Source of the DNA: Alphaproteobacteria bacterium
GTDB taxonomy: Bacteria > Pseudomonadota > Alphaproteobacteria > RF32 > CAG-239
Direction of reading: 5' to 3'
Assembly (NCBI GenBank): GCA_015062305.1
Contig: SUUX01000004.1
Coordinates: 62,001-126,000 of the forward strand
DNA length: 64,000 nt
How positions within the stretch are numbered: the first letter of the stretch is position 1; the number at the start of each line of letters is the position of its first letter. Shown one piece after another: positions 1 through 8,938 of the stretch. The translations under genes were made by a program, and so were the position numbers. The notes beneath the pieces are model-generated. The model did no database searches and had not been told where the DNA came from. It was given only the letters and a program-made list of their open reading frames with translations.

Positions 1-2
1 AC

Positions 3-875
3 TCATCTTGTCTCACCACTGCTTACATTATCACCATCACTCAACACACCCTCTAAACCATAGTTCACCAGCTTTATATACTCAAGCTGTTCTAAAGAAC
101 TAAATGGTTTAACAGCAATCTCTGTCTTGCTAACACTAACCACTTTACCAATAGGCAAACCTGCCGGAAAAACTCCTGCCACACCAGATGTCACTATTCT
201 ATCACCAATATTTATCTTAGCATCCAAAGGGATAAACACCAACTTCGGCATTGTAGAGTTATCTCCGCTCAAAATTCCTCTAACTCTGGTATCTTCAACC
301 ATTACGGGAATTTTAGAGTTAATGTCTGTTACCAAGATAACCTTAACATAATTATTGGCAACCTTATCAACTCTTCCCACCACTCCCTTATCAGCCAAGG
401 CAACTTGTCCCTTCTTCACATTTTCATCGCCGGTATATGCAATCATAGAATGAGAAAAAGCATCGCCTTCTTCCGCAATCACTCTGGCCGTAACAAAAGT
501 AGATTCCGGAGGAGTTACATAGTTCAACAAGTCTGCCATCAACTTGTTTTCCACCTCCAGCGAGCGAAACTTGTCATATATGGTATTCAGTCGCCTGTTT
601 TCTTCTCTGAGTTTAATATTATCTTTGTGAATTTGTCGCAAATCACTAAAATAATCATAGCCCTTTGCAATCATTCTTGCTGGCACCACCAACAAATCTA
701 TCAACGGCGAAAGCACACCCGTAGCCACTCCAGATGTCTTATCCATCACCACAGTATCGGTCTTATTCACCAACATCAACGCAAAAGCCGTCAAAAACAA
801 AATAACCAGCGCAAACTTCTTGGCAAGCAACCTAATTTGACTCAAATGTAAAAATAAACTTCTGCGTCGCTTCAT
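3..875 (-). CDS. mreC: Rod shape-determining protein MreC
   Basis: Periplasmic scaffold of the elongasome, linking cytoplasmic MreB filaments to the cell-wall synthases that give rods their shape. The 290-aa product has a basic N-terminus, one membrane segment at about residues 20-36, a coiled-coil stretch at about 75-115 and the paired beta-barrel region at about 120-270, which is the family layout and usual length. The TGA stop lies at positions 3-5, so the gene is complete. It follows mreB by 97 bp on the same strand, the conserved mreBCD order; mreD would be expected just beyond the left edge. No strong ribosome binding site is visible before the ATG. Confidence 0.95.
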   Translation of the reverse strand: MKRRRSLFLHLSQIRLLAKKFALVILFLTAFALMLVNKTDTVVMDKTSGVATGVLSPLIDLLVVPARMIAKGYDYFSDLRQIHKDNIKLREENRRLNTIYDKFRSLEVENKLMADLLNYVTPPESTFVTARVIAEEGDAFSHSMIAYTGDENVKKGQVALADKGVVGRVDKVANNYVKVILVTDINSKIPVMVEDTRVRGILSGDNSTMPKLVFIPLDAKINIGDRIVTSGVAGVFPAGLPIGKVVSVSKTEIAVKPFSSLEQLEYIKLVNYGLEGVLSDGDNVSSGETR

Positions 876-972
876 AAAAAGTTCTCACAACTAACAACAA
901 CCTTTACAATGACGAAAATTTCGCAGCATCGCTACAAAATTTTCGCCATCATAAACAAAAAAACTAAAAGCT

Positions 973-2076
<1,104 letters not shown>

Positions 2077-2106
2077 CTATGTGCAACAACAAATTATTTT
2101 GTTCAC

Positions 2107-2137
2107 AAAAAAAAGAGGAAAAACTTCCTCTTTTTTT
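2107..2137 (-). terminator. Rho-independent terminator after the VanX-like gene
   Basis: A 10-bp stem (AAAAGAGGAA / TTCCTCTTTT) with a 4-nt loop is flanked by T/A runs on both sides. It lies 26 bp past the stop of the dipeptidase gene and upstream of the mreB promoter region. Confidence 0.8.
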
Positions 2138-2162
2138 ATCACATGTCTCCTTATACTAAATA

Positions 2163-3101
2163 CTAAACATTCTTTACATTCAACAACCCGCCAACAACAC
2201 GGCTCAATCCCACATCTCTAGGAGCCATTTTATATCCATACGAGGCGGTTTTCCCTTTTAATAAAGCCCAATACTGATCTCCCAAACTGTAGTGAAAACA
2301 TTCATAACCATAATTAACAAAGCCAACTTTTGTCATTGCATTATACAATACTCTTCTAGCTTTAAGAAACCCTTTTTCTTTATCAGAAAGCTCACCCTTC
2401 TTTTCATAATGATGAGTATGTGTTATATCCTTCGGATTATCAAAATACCCCTCACCCATATCAACAACTTTACCTGTTTTCTTTTCCAACAAAACCACAT
2501 CCACAGCACCTCCTGTTGAGTGCATAGGCCACGTTTTAGGGTTTTTAGGGTCAAAACCATCCGCACTAGAACAATAATCAAGAGCAAATATTTTAGCATC
2601 TTCCGCTAGATACTTACGTTTATTAAGAATCTGCGCTCTATTTTTATCTGTTACAGCACAAAGTCCACATCCTTTAGCTTCAAAAAATTGCTCTTCAAAT
2701 GCCTTAAATAGCTTGCGTTGCGTAGCCGGTGAACGATGAGCATCTAACACAACCAATTCTAATCCCAATTTATTCAAAATCTCATTTGCCTTTAACAAAG
2801 CATCTACTGTTCCCTCTCTGGCGTAATTAACATCAGGAGCGCCAACAACATTTGATTTATACGTTGGATTATTTTTTGCTTGCGTTCTATAATAAGGAAC
2901 ACTTTTAATTCCCGCTTCAGCAACATCAACTAATTTCTCTTTATTAGCTTTTCCATCAACATCTATAGGTACAGTCTTATATGTAGCAGCATTATAGATA
3001 GGGAAATCAACTATTGGCTCCAAAAGCCCCAACCCCAAAGCATCATTCTCAACTTCCAGTTCATTAAAATTAACCCTATTACGATCGACTTGAATATTCA
3101 T
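2163..3101 (-). CDS. D-alanyl-D-alanine dipeptidase, VanX/DdpX-like (M15D)
   Basis: Zinc dipeptidase family that cleaves D-Ala-D-Ala. In the 312-aa product the M15 zinc motif HSTGGAVD (about residues 194-201) supplies His and Asp, ECFH (267-270) supplies the catalytic Glu and third ligand His, and DAHRS near 121-125 matches the conserved Arg region. It is longer than VanX (about 200 aa), with roughly 90 extra N-terminal residues. No signal peptide is seen, so it is likely cytoplasmic. I start at ATG 3101, which has AGGTGG five nt upstream; the longer frame would use a GTG sitting on that site. It lies downstream of ddl and miaA on the same strand. No vanA/vanH-type genes are present, so recycling or turnover of D-Ala-D-Ala is more likely than glycopeptide resistance; that is inference. 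Confidence 0.8.
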   Translation of the reverse strand: MNIQVDRNRVNFNELEVENDALGLGLLEPIVDFPIYNAATYKTVPIDVDGKANKEKLVDVAEAGIKSVPYYRTQAKNNPTYKSNVVGAPDVNYAREGTVDALLKANEILNKLGLELVVLDAHRSPATQRKLFKAFEEQFFEAKGCGLCAVTDKNRAQILNKRKYLAEDAKIFALDYCSSADGFDPKNPKTWPMHSTGGAVDVVLLEKKTGKVVDMGEGYFDNPKDITHTHHYEKKGELSDKEKGFLKARRVLYNAMTKVGFVNYGYECFHYSLGDQYWALLKGKTASYGYKMAPRDVGLSRVVGGLLNVKNV

Positions 3102-3165
3102 AATGGCCACCTATTGTATTACAATTAAAACTATGGGCCTAGTGTACCACAAATATTATTGTCTG

Positions 3166-4056
3166 TCAAATACAAATTTTGTCCAAAATATACTCTGCAT
3201 TCAACTTATTCCTAAACCAGGTTCTCTGCCTTTTAGCATATTGCCTAGTATGTAATTTCGCCAAAGCAACTGCCTCTTCAAAGCTCGATTCTCCCAATAA
3301 AAACATTGCCAATTCTGGAACTCCTAACATTTTCATTACCGGAAGATTTTCTGGCAACCTCAAATCAAGCAAACTACGTACTTCTTCCAAAGCTCCTTGC
3401 TCTATCATTTTGTCAAATCTTGCATAACAACGCTCATCCAAATCTTTAGCTGGTGGTAATATTTTAATTACCTTAAAATCAGCCTCCGGCAAATACTTAA
3501 CCATCGGCTCCTTATACCACTCCGCAATAGACTTTCCGGTTTGCAAAAAAATCTCTGCAGCACGTCTCACTCTGGTTTTATCTGCAGCATTGAGCATTTG
3601 TGCTGCCTTCGCATCATTTTCTTGCAACCATGCATATATTTTATCAATCTTTTTCACTTGTTCACGAACATCTGCACTTGGCTCCGGGATAGGAGTGGTT
3701 CCATTTATCAGGTTATCAATATACAAACCCGTACCACCAACCACCACTGGTAATTTTCCTTTTGCCCAAATCTCTTTTATTTGAGCAACCGCCAATTTCA
3801 ACCACTCAACCACCGTTCCATTTTTGCTTGGTGGATATATCTCATACAAGTAATGTGGCACCATTTTTTTTTCTTCTTCGCTTGGAGCTGCAGATATAAT
3901 AGAAGTTCCGGCATAAACCTGCATAGAATCAGCATTAACAATTTCTCCGCCATACCTCAAAGCCAAATCTATTGCCAAAGCAGATTTTCCCGAAGCTGTG
4001 GGCCCAGCAACAATAACCACCGTATTATTATTATTTAAATTCCCCAACTCCAACAT
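3166..4056 (-). CDS. miaA: tRNA dimethylallyltransferase MiaA
   Basis: Transfers dimethylallyl from DMAPP to the N6 of A37 in tRNAs reading UNN codons. The 296-aa product carries the P-loop GPTASGKS (18-25), DSMQVY (43-48) and GGTGLY further on, all MiaA signatures, and the length is normal. The start codon lies four bases after the ddl stop, so the two genes are probably co-transcribed and translationally coupled. Confidence 0.96.
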   Translation of the reverse strand: MLELGNLNNNNTVVIVAGPTASGKSALAIDLALRYGGEIVNADSMQVYAGTSIISAAPSEEEKKMVPHYLYEIYPPSKNGTVVEWLKLAVAQIKEIWAKGKLPVVVGGTGLYIDNLINGTTPIPEPSADVREQVKKIDKIYAWLQENDAKAAQMLNAADKTRVRRAAEIFLQTGKSIAEWYKEPMVKYLPEADFKVIKILPPAKDLDERCYARFDKMIEQGALEEVRSLLDLRLPENLPVMKMLGVPELAMFLLGESSFEEAVALAKLHTRQYAKRQRTWFRNKLNAEYILDKICI

Positions 4057-4060
4057 GAGT

Positions 4061-4975
4061 TCAAGCTTCCAAAGATCGACATCCTGCAGATGTCACCAAC
4101 ATCTCACACAAATCTGCATAAGATATTCCCACATATTTTGCTTGTTCCGGCACCAAAGACAAAGGGGTCATTCCCGGGTGAGTATTAATTTCCAACAAAA
4201 CAGGGCCATCTTCTTCATTATATCGCACATCAATTCTAGACACTGTCCTGCACCCAAGTTTACGATGCAATTTCTCAGCCCAACGTTTGCATTTTTCAGC
4301 AACTTCTTCCGGAATTTCTGCAGGCAAAATATGTTCTGTCACTCCATCTGTATATTTAGCCTCATAATCATAAAATTCCAATTTCGGTCTAATCTCCGTA
4401 ACCACATACGCCTTGCCGCCAATACAAGCCACTGTCAGCTCTTTGCCGGGAATATATTTTTCCACCATAATTTCCATATTTTCATCAGCATACTGCACTT
4501 GTTCCAAATCTTTGTTAGACATAATGATATATACACCAACACTAGAACCGTCACTAATCGGTTTCAAAACATATGGCATCGAAACCATTGTGCCATTATT
4601 CCAAAAATCTTTTACCTTAATTTTTTCGCTCAATGCCACTTTTATACCGCAAGATCTGGCCAAATATTTAGTAACATCTTTATCCATTCCCAACAAAGAA
4701 CTTCTCATTCCCGAGTGGGTATACGGAATTTGCAACATATCCAAAAAACCTTGTACCGCTCCATCTTCACCCCAGTTTCCATGCAAAGCATTAAAAACCA
4801 CATCTGGTTTTTCTTTTTTTAACACGTCCAAAAATTTCCATGCATCTTGCAAATCATGTTCCACTACTTCGTAGTTTTTTTCCTTCAAAGCAGCAACAAC
4901 TCCTCTTCCACTAACCAAACTAACTTCTCTTTCATGAGAAAAACCACCCATCAGCACCAAAACTTTTTTAGCCAT
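4061..4975 (-). CDS. ddl: D-alanine--D-alanine ligase
   Basis: ATP-grasp ligase that makes the D-Ala-D-Ala dipeptide for the peptidoglycan stem. The 304-aa product has the N-terminal GGFSHEREVSL motif, the ATP-grasp core with KPISDGSSVGV and EKYIPGKELTV, and the C-terminal ligand motif LLEINTHPGMT. An AAGGG site precedes the ATG. First gene of a probable ddl-miaA unit; in many alphaproteobacteria ddl sits in the mur/fts cluster, so here it is separated from division genes. Confidence 0.96.
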   Translation of the reverse strand: MAKKVLVLMGGFSHEREVSLVSGRGVVAALKEKNYEVVEHDLQDAWKFLDVLKKEKPDVVFNALHGNWGEDGAVQGFLDMLQIPYTHSGMRSSLLGMDKDVTKYLARSCGIKVALSEKIKVKDFWNNGTMVSMPYVLKPISDGSSVGVYIIMSNKDLEQVQYADENMEIMVEKYIPGKELTVACIGGKAYVVTEIRPKLEFYDYEAKYTDGVTEHILPAEIPEEVAEKCKRWAEKLHRKLGCRTVSRIDVRYNEEDGPVLLEINTHPGMTPLSLVPEQAKYVGISYADLCEMLVTSAGCRSLEA

Positions 4976-5043
4976 GATTAAACCCTTTAAATTTTAATTT
5001 TTTATGCTATTGTAGCCATAAAGTTTAAAGAAAGAATAAAACA

Positions 5044-5817
5044 ATGAAAAAAATCATTCTATTTTTGTTATTTTTACAACTATCCGTCTCATCAGTCAAT
5101 GCCTCAGAAGTAACTCATGACTTCAAAGTTTTTTTAGGCCCGTTTAGTGCAGCCCAAACAACGTTCACATATTCTCTTTCTCCAACCCAATACGGAGTAA
5201 CATCATCTGTAAAAACCGCCGGTGTGTTTGATACGCTATATCCATTTAAAGCCGATTACCACACCTCTGGCAAAATCAAAAATAATTCCTTTGAAACAAG
5301 CAAATACCACTATAAGTCCCAAAGTCGTTTTAATCGTCGCCACAAAGAGTTAATATATAACGAACAAGGCCTACCGATATATCGCATTAGCTCCAAAAAC
5401 GACAAAGAAAAAAAAGTTAAACTGGAACCTAGCCCAAACCACAAAGGAACCACAGACCTTCAAACCGTCATGGCCGAGTTAGCTTTTCAATATAACACTT
5501 TCAAATTTTGCGATTCTCGCATGCAAGTATTTGATGGCAAACGCCGTTATGATGTTATTTTCAAAGACGAAGGAAAAGAAGAAATATTCGCCAATGAATA
5601 CTCTTCTTATAGCGGATACGCCACAAAATGTTCCATGTATATAGATAAATTGGCTTCTCAAGGAGATGACCTTTTATGGGAACTAACATCTGAGCGCCCC
5701 ATTTATTTTTGGATTTTAGAACAACAAAACAAACCATTTATCGCCCGAATTAATATCAAAGAAACTCCTCTTGGAGAACTAAACGTATACACAACTAACG
5801 TTAATATAAAGGATTAA
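5044..5817 (+). CDS. Exported DUF3108-family protein
   Basis: The 257-aa product has a clear signal peptide (basic MKK, hydrophobic run, cleavage likely after the Ala of VNAS near residue 20). The body matches the DUF3108 pattern known from alphaproteobacteria: an N-terminal beta segment with TFTYSL, the middle GTTDLQTVMAEL, and FDGKRRYDVIF near 164-174. Function of the family is not established; a periplasmic or outer-membrane-associated role is likely. It is divergent from ddl, only weakly purine-rich before ATG, and ends three bases before the next gene, so the two are probably one transcript. Confidence 0.75.
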   Translation: MKKIILFLLFLQLSVSSVNASEVTHDFKVFLGPFSAAQTTFTYSLSPTQYGVTSSVKTAGVFDTLYPFKADYHTSGKIKNNSFETSKYHYKSQSRFNRRHKELIYNEQGLPIYRISSKNDKEKKVKLEPSPNHKGTTDLQTVMAELAFQYNTFKFCDSRMQVFDGKRRYDVIFKDEGKEEIFANEYSSYSGYATKCSMYIDKLASQGDDLLWELTSERPIYFWILEQQNKPFIARINIKETPLGELNVYTTNVNIKD

Positions 5818-5820
5818 ATT

Positions 5821-7230
5821 ATGTTACCTAAAGCAGAACTCCTTTTGCCTGCAGGCTCTCTAGTAAAACTTAAAACTGCTATTCTCTACGGAGCAGATGC
5901 CGTATACGCCGGCACTCCTGATATGTGTCTGAGAGCTCAAAGCAAATTCACTCTAAAAGAGTTGGAAGAAGGGATAAAATTTGTACACCAACATGGCAAA
6001 AAAATATACCTCACTCTAAACCTGTTCATGCACAATAGAGATGTAGAAAAACTTCCTTCTTTTGTCAAAACTCTCCGCCACTTACAGCCAGACGGCGTAC
6101 TAATTGCCGATCCCGGCGTATTTATGTATGTCAAAGAAAATGCGCCAGAGTTAAACCTATTCGTTTCTACGCAAGCCAACATATGTTCTGCTCAAGCCGT
6201 AAAATTTTGGCAATCCCAAGGAGCCAAACTTTGTGTTTTGGGTAGAGAAGTAACCTTTGAAGAAATGAAACAAATACGCCAACAATGTCCAGACATCTTA
6301 CTAGAATGTTTCATGCACGGCGCAATGTGTATGTCATATTCCGGACGCTGTTTAATTTCCAACTATTTGGCTGACCGCAGTGCCAACCAAGGCAAATGCG
6401 CACACTGTTGCCGCTGGCACTACAAATTACACTTGCGTTTCAAAGATGGTTCAATCAAAGATATAGAAATAAACGAACAAAATAAAGATGCTTTTGAATT
6501 TTTATTAGAAGAAGACTTCCGTCCCGGAGAATATTACGAAATAATGGAGGACGAAAATGGAGGCTATATGCTCAACTCCAAAGACATGTGTCTAATGCCT
6601 CGCCTGCCAGACTTACTTTCTGCCGGAATGGATTCTCTAAAAGTTGAAGGGCGAAACAAAACCGAATACTACACAGCAATCGTTGCTCGCACCTACCGCC
6701 AAGCAATTGATGATTGGTATACAAATCCTAATAACTGGAACTACAACAAATACATGGATGACTTATACACCCTGCAAAACAGAGGTTATTGCCTAGGTTT
6801 TCACGATGGTAAGCTCACCAACATTAGCCAAAATTATGAATACACTCGCACCCTTGGCGACTGGCTCTTTGCTGGTTCTATTGTCGAATGGCAAGAAGAT
6901 GACGCCATATTTGAGGTTCGCAACTATATTAACAGTGGCGAATTCATAGAATTTCTTATTCCTAACGGCTTAAACAACTTACGCCTTACACTAACAGAAT
7001 TTGAAGATGCCGAAACCGGAGAAACAACACCTAAAGTTTCAGCAGGACAAGGCAAAAAAATCCGCATTCATCCTCAGGCATGGAAGCAACCGATTGCTGA
7101 AATAAAAAAACTATTGCCCCAATTTGCAATAGCTCGCAAACCTGCCACTCTTCAAGGAGAACCCAAAGAGATGCTCGATCGCAAAAAAGAAGAATTTTCC
7201 ATTTTATGCAACCAAAAAAACGGGGATTAA
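5821..7230 (+). CDS. trhP: U32-family peptidase, TrhP/YegQ-like tRNA hydroxylation protein
   Basis: Members of this U32 branch (TrhP/YegQ in E. coli) are needed, with prephenate, to hydroxylate U34 of tRNAs to ho5U. The 469-aa product has the N-terminal barrel start ELLLPAGSLVKLKTAI with GADAVYAG, and the signature ECFMHGAMCMSYSGRC near residues 161-176, followed by CAHCCRW, a cysteine set typical of the family. Length matches TrhP-type proteins. An AAGGATT site lies seven bases before the ATG. Assignment to TrhP and not to other U32 members (RlhA, UbiU/V) rests on length and domain pattern. Confidence 0.75.
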   Translation: MLPKAELLLPAGSLVKLKTAILYGADAVYAGTPDMCLRAQSKFTLKELEEGIKFVHQHGKKIYLTLNLFMHNRDVEKLPSFVKTLRHLQPDGVLIADPGVFMYVKENAPELNLFVSTQANICSAQAVKFWQSQGAKLCVLGREVTFEEMKQIRQQCPDILLECFMHGAMCMSYSGRCLISNYLADRSANQGKCAHCCRWHYKLHLRFKDGSIKDIEINEQNKDAFEFLLEEDFRPGEYYEIMEDENGGYMLNSKDMCLMPRLPDLLSAGMDSLKVEGRNKTEYYTAIVARTYRQAIDDWYTNPNNWNYNKYMDDLYTLQNRGYCLGFHDGKLTNISQNYEYTRTLGDWLFAGSIVEWQEDDAIFEVRNYINSGEFIEFLIPNGLNNLRLTLTEFEDAETGETTPKVSAGQGKKIRIHPQAWKQPIAEIKKLLPQFAIARKPATLQGEPKEMLDRKKEEFSILCNQKNGD

Positions 7231-7243
7231 TTCCCCGTTTTTT
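7218..7243. terminator. Terminator shared by convergent genes
   Basis: The stem AAACGGGGA / TCCCCGTTT followed by a T run overlaps the stop codons of both flanking convergent genes. Confidence 0.8.
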
Positions 7244-7721
7244 GCAATATTTCAGCCGTTCTTGCCGCCAAATTAAGGACTCTCTCCCAATCCTTTTGCT
7301 CTCCCAGCTTTTCATAAATATTTGCCAATAATTCTGTTGTTTTTAATATTTTTTCACAACGTTCTTTCACTGTTATATCTTCTTTACCAATCAACTCTAT
7401 CATCTTTTCTAAAACATTGGCTCTCTGCTTATCTGATGTCGATGTCAACACCGCTTTTTCCAAATACATATAAGCTGCCGATGGCAATTTTTTCTGTTCA
7501 TAAGCTTTTGCGATATTTTGATAAGCCCAAAATAGCAACGTGTTTCTCTTCACGCTTCTGTCTTTTTTACATTCTGCTGAAGAAGAGCAAAATTTAACCA
7601 CTTTATCATATGCATCTATCATCTCATCCAAACTTCTGCTCTCAGCCAAAGAATCATTAGCCATTTGAAAAGCCTGCATTATATTTTCGGCTCTCTCTTT
7701 ATCGTTTTTATGCAATTTCAT
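7227..7721 (-). CDS. Hypothetical helical (TPR-like) protein
   Basis: I do not recognise this 164-aa protein. It is predicted all-helical, with helix-turn-helix pairs such as AYQNIAKAYEQKKLPSAA that resemble tetratricopeptide repeats, and no signal peptide or membrane segment. The ATG at 7719-7721 has GGAGG six bases upstream, so it is preferred over the TTG two codons earlier. It follows a cysteine-rich DUF2769 gene by 21 bp in the same direction, so the two are probably co-expressed. Confidence 0.6.
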   Translation of the reverse strand: MKLHKNDKERAENIMQAFQMANDSLAESRSLDEMIDAYDKVVKFCSSSAECKKDRSVKRNTLLFWAYQNIAKAYEQKKLPSAAYMYLEKAVLTSTSDKQRANVLEKMIELIGKEDITVKERCEKILKTTELLANIYEKLGEQKDWERVLNLAARTAEILQKTGN

Positions 7722-7742
7722 CCCCAACCTCCAATACTTGAA

Positions 7743-8060
7743 TTAATGTTTGTTTCTATCAAATCCCATCACACAAGTCCGGCTTATTTCTCCACCTGTT
7801 TTTAGACAATAGTCTTCTCTAACCAACCCATATTCATCATGAATAGGACATTCTTCACACAAGCACCCCTTATCCTCTTCTATGCAATTACTTTTTTCAA
7901 AAGCACAGAACATACCTTCAAAATGCTCAACATTATCCAAATCATCAGCCAATTTTATCAAATTAGCAGGATAACTCCTAATTTTGCACCCCATCGTATA
8001 AGATGGACATTCATTACATCTGCATTTTTTTAAATTTTCTTTTGTTTTGGCGACTAACAT
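7743..8060 (-). CDS. Cysteine-rich DUF2769-type protein
   Basis: A 105-aa protein with two similar cysteine clusters: CRCNECPSYTMGC at about 13-25 and CLCEECPIHDEYG at about 66-78, plus single Cys near 50-58, 85 and 95. The CxCxxCPxY/H pattern is that of DUF2769, a presumed metal-binding (zinc or iron-sulphur) family of unknown function. Start chosen at ATG 8060, which has GGAG seven bases upstream; the ATG two codons earlier sits on that site. No neighbours that explain its job. Confidence 0.65.
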   Translation of the reverse strand: MLVAKTKENLKKCRCNECPSYTMGCKIRSYPANLIKLADDLDNVEHFEGMFCAFEKSNCIEEDKGCLCEECPIHDEYGLVREDYCLKTGGEISRTCVMGFDRNKH

Positions 8061-8142
8061 ATTCATACTCCTTTCAATGTTCTTACAAGAAGTATGAGCT
8101 CAATACAAAAAAACAATAGATATTTAGATAAAAAATTTAACT

Positions 8143-8430
8143 TTAAACGCGTTTAAAAACACCTTCTTCAATATCTGGCAAAAAAGAAGATCTTCTTCCT
8201 ACAATAAAAACAACATCATCTACTCTGGCTAAGATAGGCCCTTTATGACAAGCCAATACCATAGCATCGACTTGTTTTTCATCCCCTCTCATCAATATCT
8301 CTACACTCCCATCAGCCGCATTGTGCACCCATCCAGAGATTCCTCCTATTTCTTGGGCGGTCTTAACCGCCCAATACCTAAAACCAATCCCCTGCACACG
8401 CCCTTTAATTTTTATGTAGATTTCTCTCAT
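8143..8430 (-). CDS. acyP: Acylphosphatase
   Basis: Hydrolyses the mixed anhydride of acyl phosphates; the physiological role in bacteria is unclear. The 95-aa product has GRVQGIGFR (10-18, with catalytic Arg18) and GWVHNAADGSVEI (33-45, with catalytic Asn37), in a family usually of 90-100 aa. Its ATG overlaps the TGA of the gene upstream (ATGA), so translation is coupled. Confidence 0.93.
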   Translation of the reverse strand: MREIYIKIKGRVQGIGFRYWAVKTAQEIGGISGWVHNAADGSVEILMRGDEKQVDAMVLACHKGPILARVDDVVFIVGRRSSFLPDIEEGVFKRV

Positions 8431-8927
8431 TTTTTCAAAAATAATTCTATATCAGACAACTCTTGATGACGTTCGTGCCTACGAGCCTCAGCTTCAGCAT
8501 CTTTACCCCAAGCATCGGCCTGAAACAACTCTTCCAGATATGCCGCCTTATAAGCTTGTTCTGCATTCAATTTTCCTTTAACCAATGCAGAAGCCAACAG
8601 AACTGACCGCATATTTAATGCTGCTAAATAAAACGCAGCTAATTGTTTGTCAGACAATTTTTCCATAAAACTCTTCAAACCTTTTCCAGAATCCAAATTT
8701 TCTTTTTGCACATCCAAACTTTTAGTTGTTTTATATTTTTCACCAAATTCTTCTCTGGCCCAATTTAAAACAGGGGTCCATTCTTTTTCCTGTTTTTCTA
8801 ACAAATTGGCATCTGTGCCCCAAAACAGTAACATATCTGTTGCAGCATATTGCATCAACTTTGCAATAATATCATCTCTATAACTTGCAATTTCTTGTGC
8901 TGCCTGGTTCAATTTTTTTATTGTCAT
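8427..8927 (-). CDS. ATP12-like F1-ATPase assembly factor, short form
   Basis: The C-terminal half matches the ATP12 chaperone family, which in mitochondria and alphaproteobacteria escorts the F1 alpha subunit: WTPVLNWAREEFG (about 51-63), the run AFYLAALNMRSVLLASALVKG (about 97-117), AYKAAYLEELFQADAWG and AEARRHERHQEL. The family is normally 230-270 aa. This product is 166 aa and lacks the N-terminal beta domain. No longer start is possible, because the preceding gene stops 11 bp upstream. It has a GAGGA site before ATG, so it looks expressed and not broken. It is part of the packed run between the AsmA-like gene and acyP. Confidence 0.7.
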   Translation of the reverse strand: MTIKKLNQAAQEIASYRDDIIAKLMQYAATDMLLFWGTDANLLEKQEKEWTPVLNWAREEFGEKYKTTKSLDVQKENLDSGKGLKSFMEKLSDKQLAAFYLAALNMRSVLLASALVKGKLNAEQAYKAAYLEELFQADAWGKDAEAEARRHERHQELSDIELFLKK

Positions 8928-8938
8928 TCAAGTCCTCT

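Noticed and set aside
3998-4822. 274-codon plus-strand frame opposite ddl
   Set aside because: Phe/His/Ser-rich shadow with no domain pattern; overlaps conserved ddl and the miaA start.
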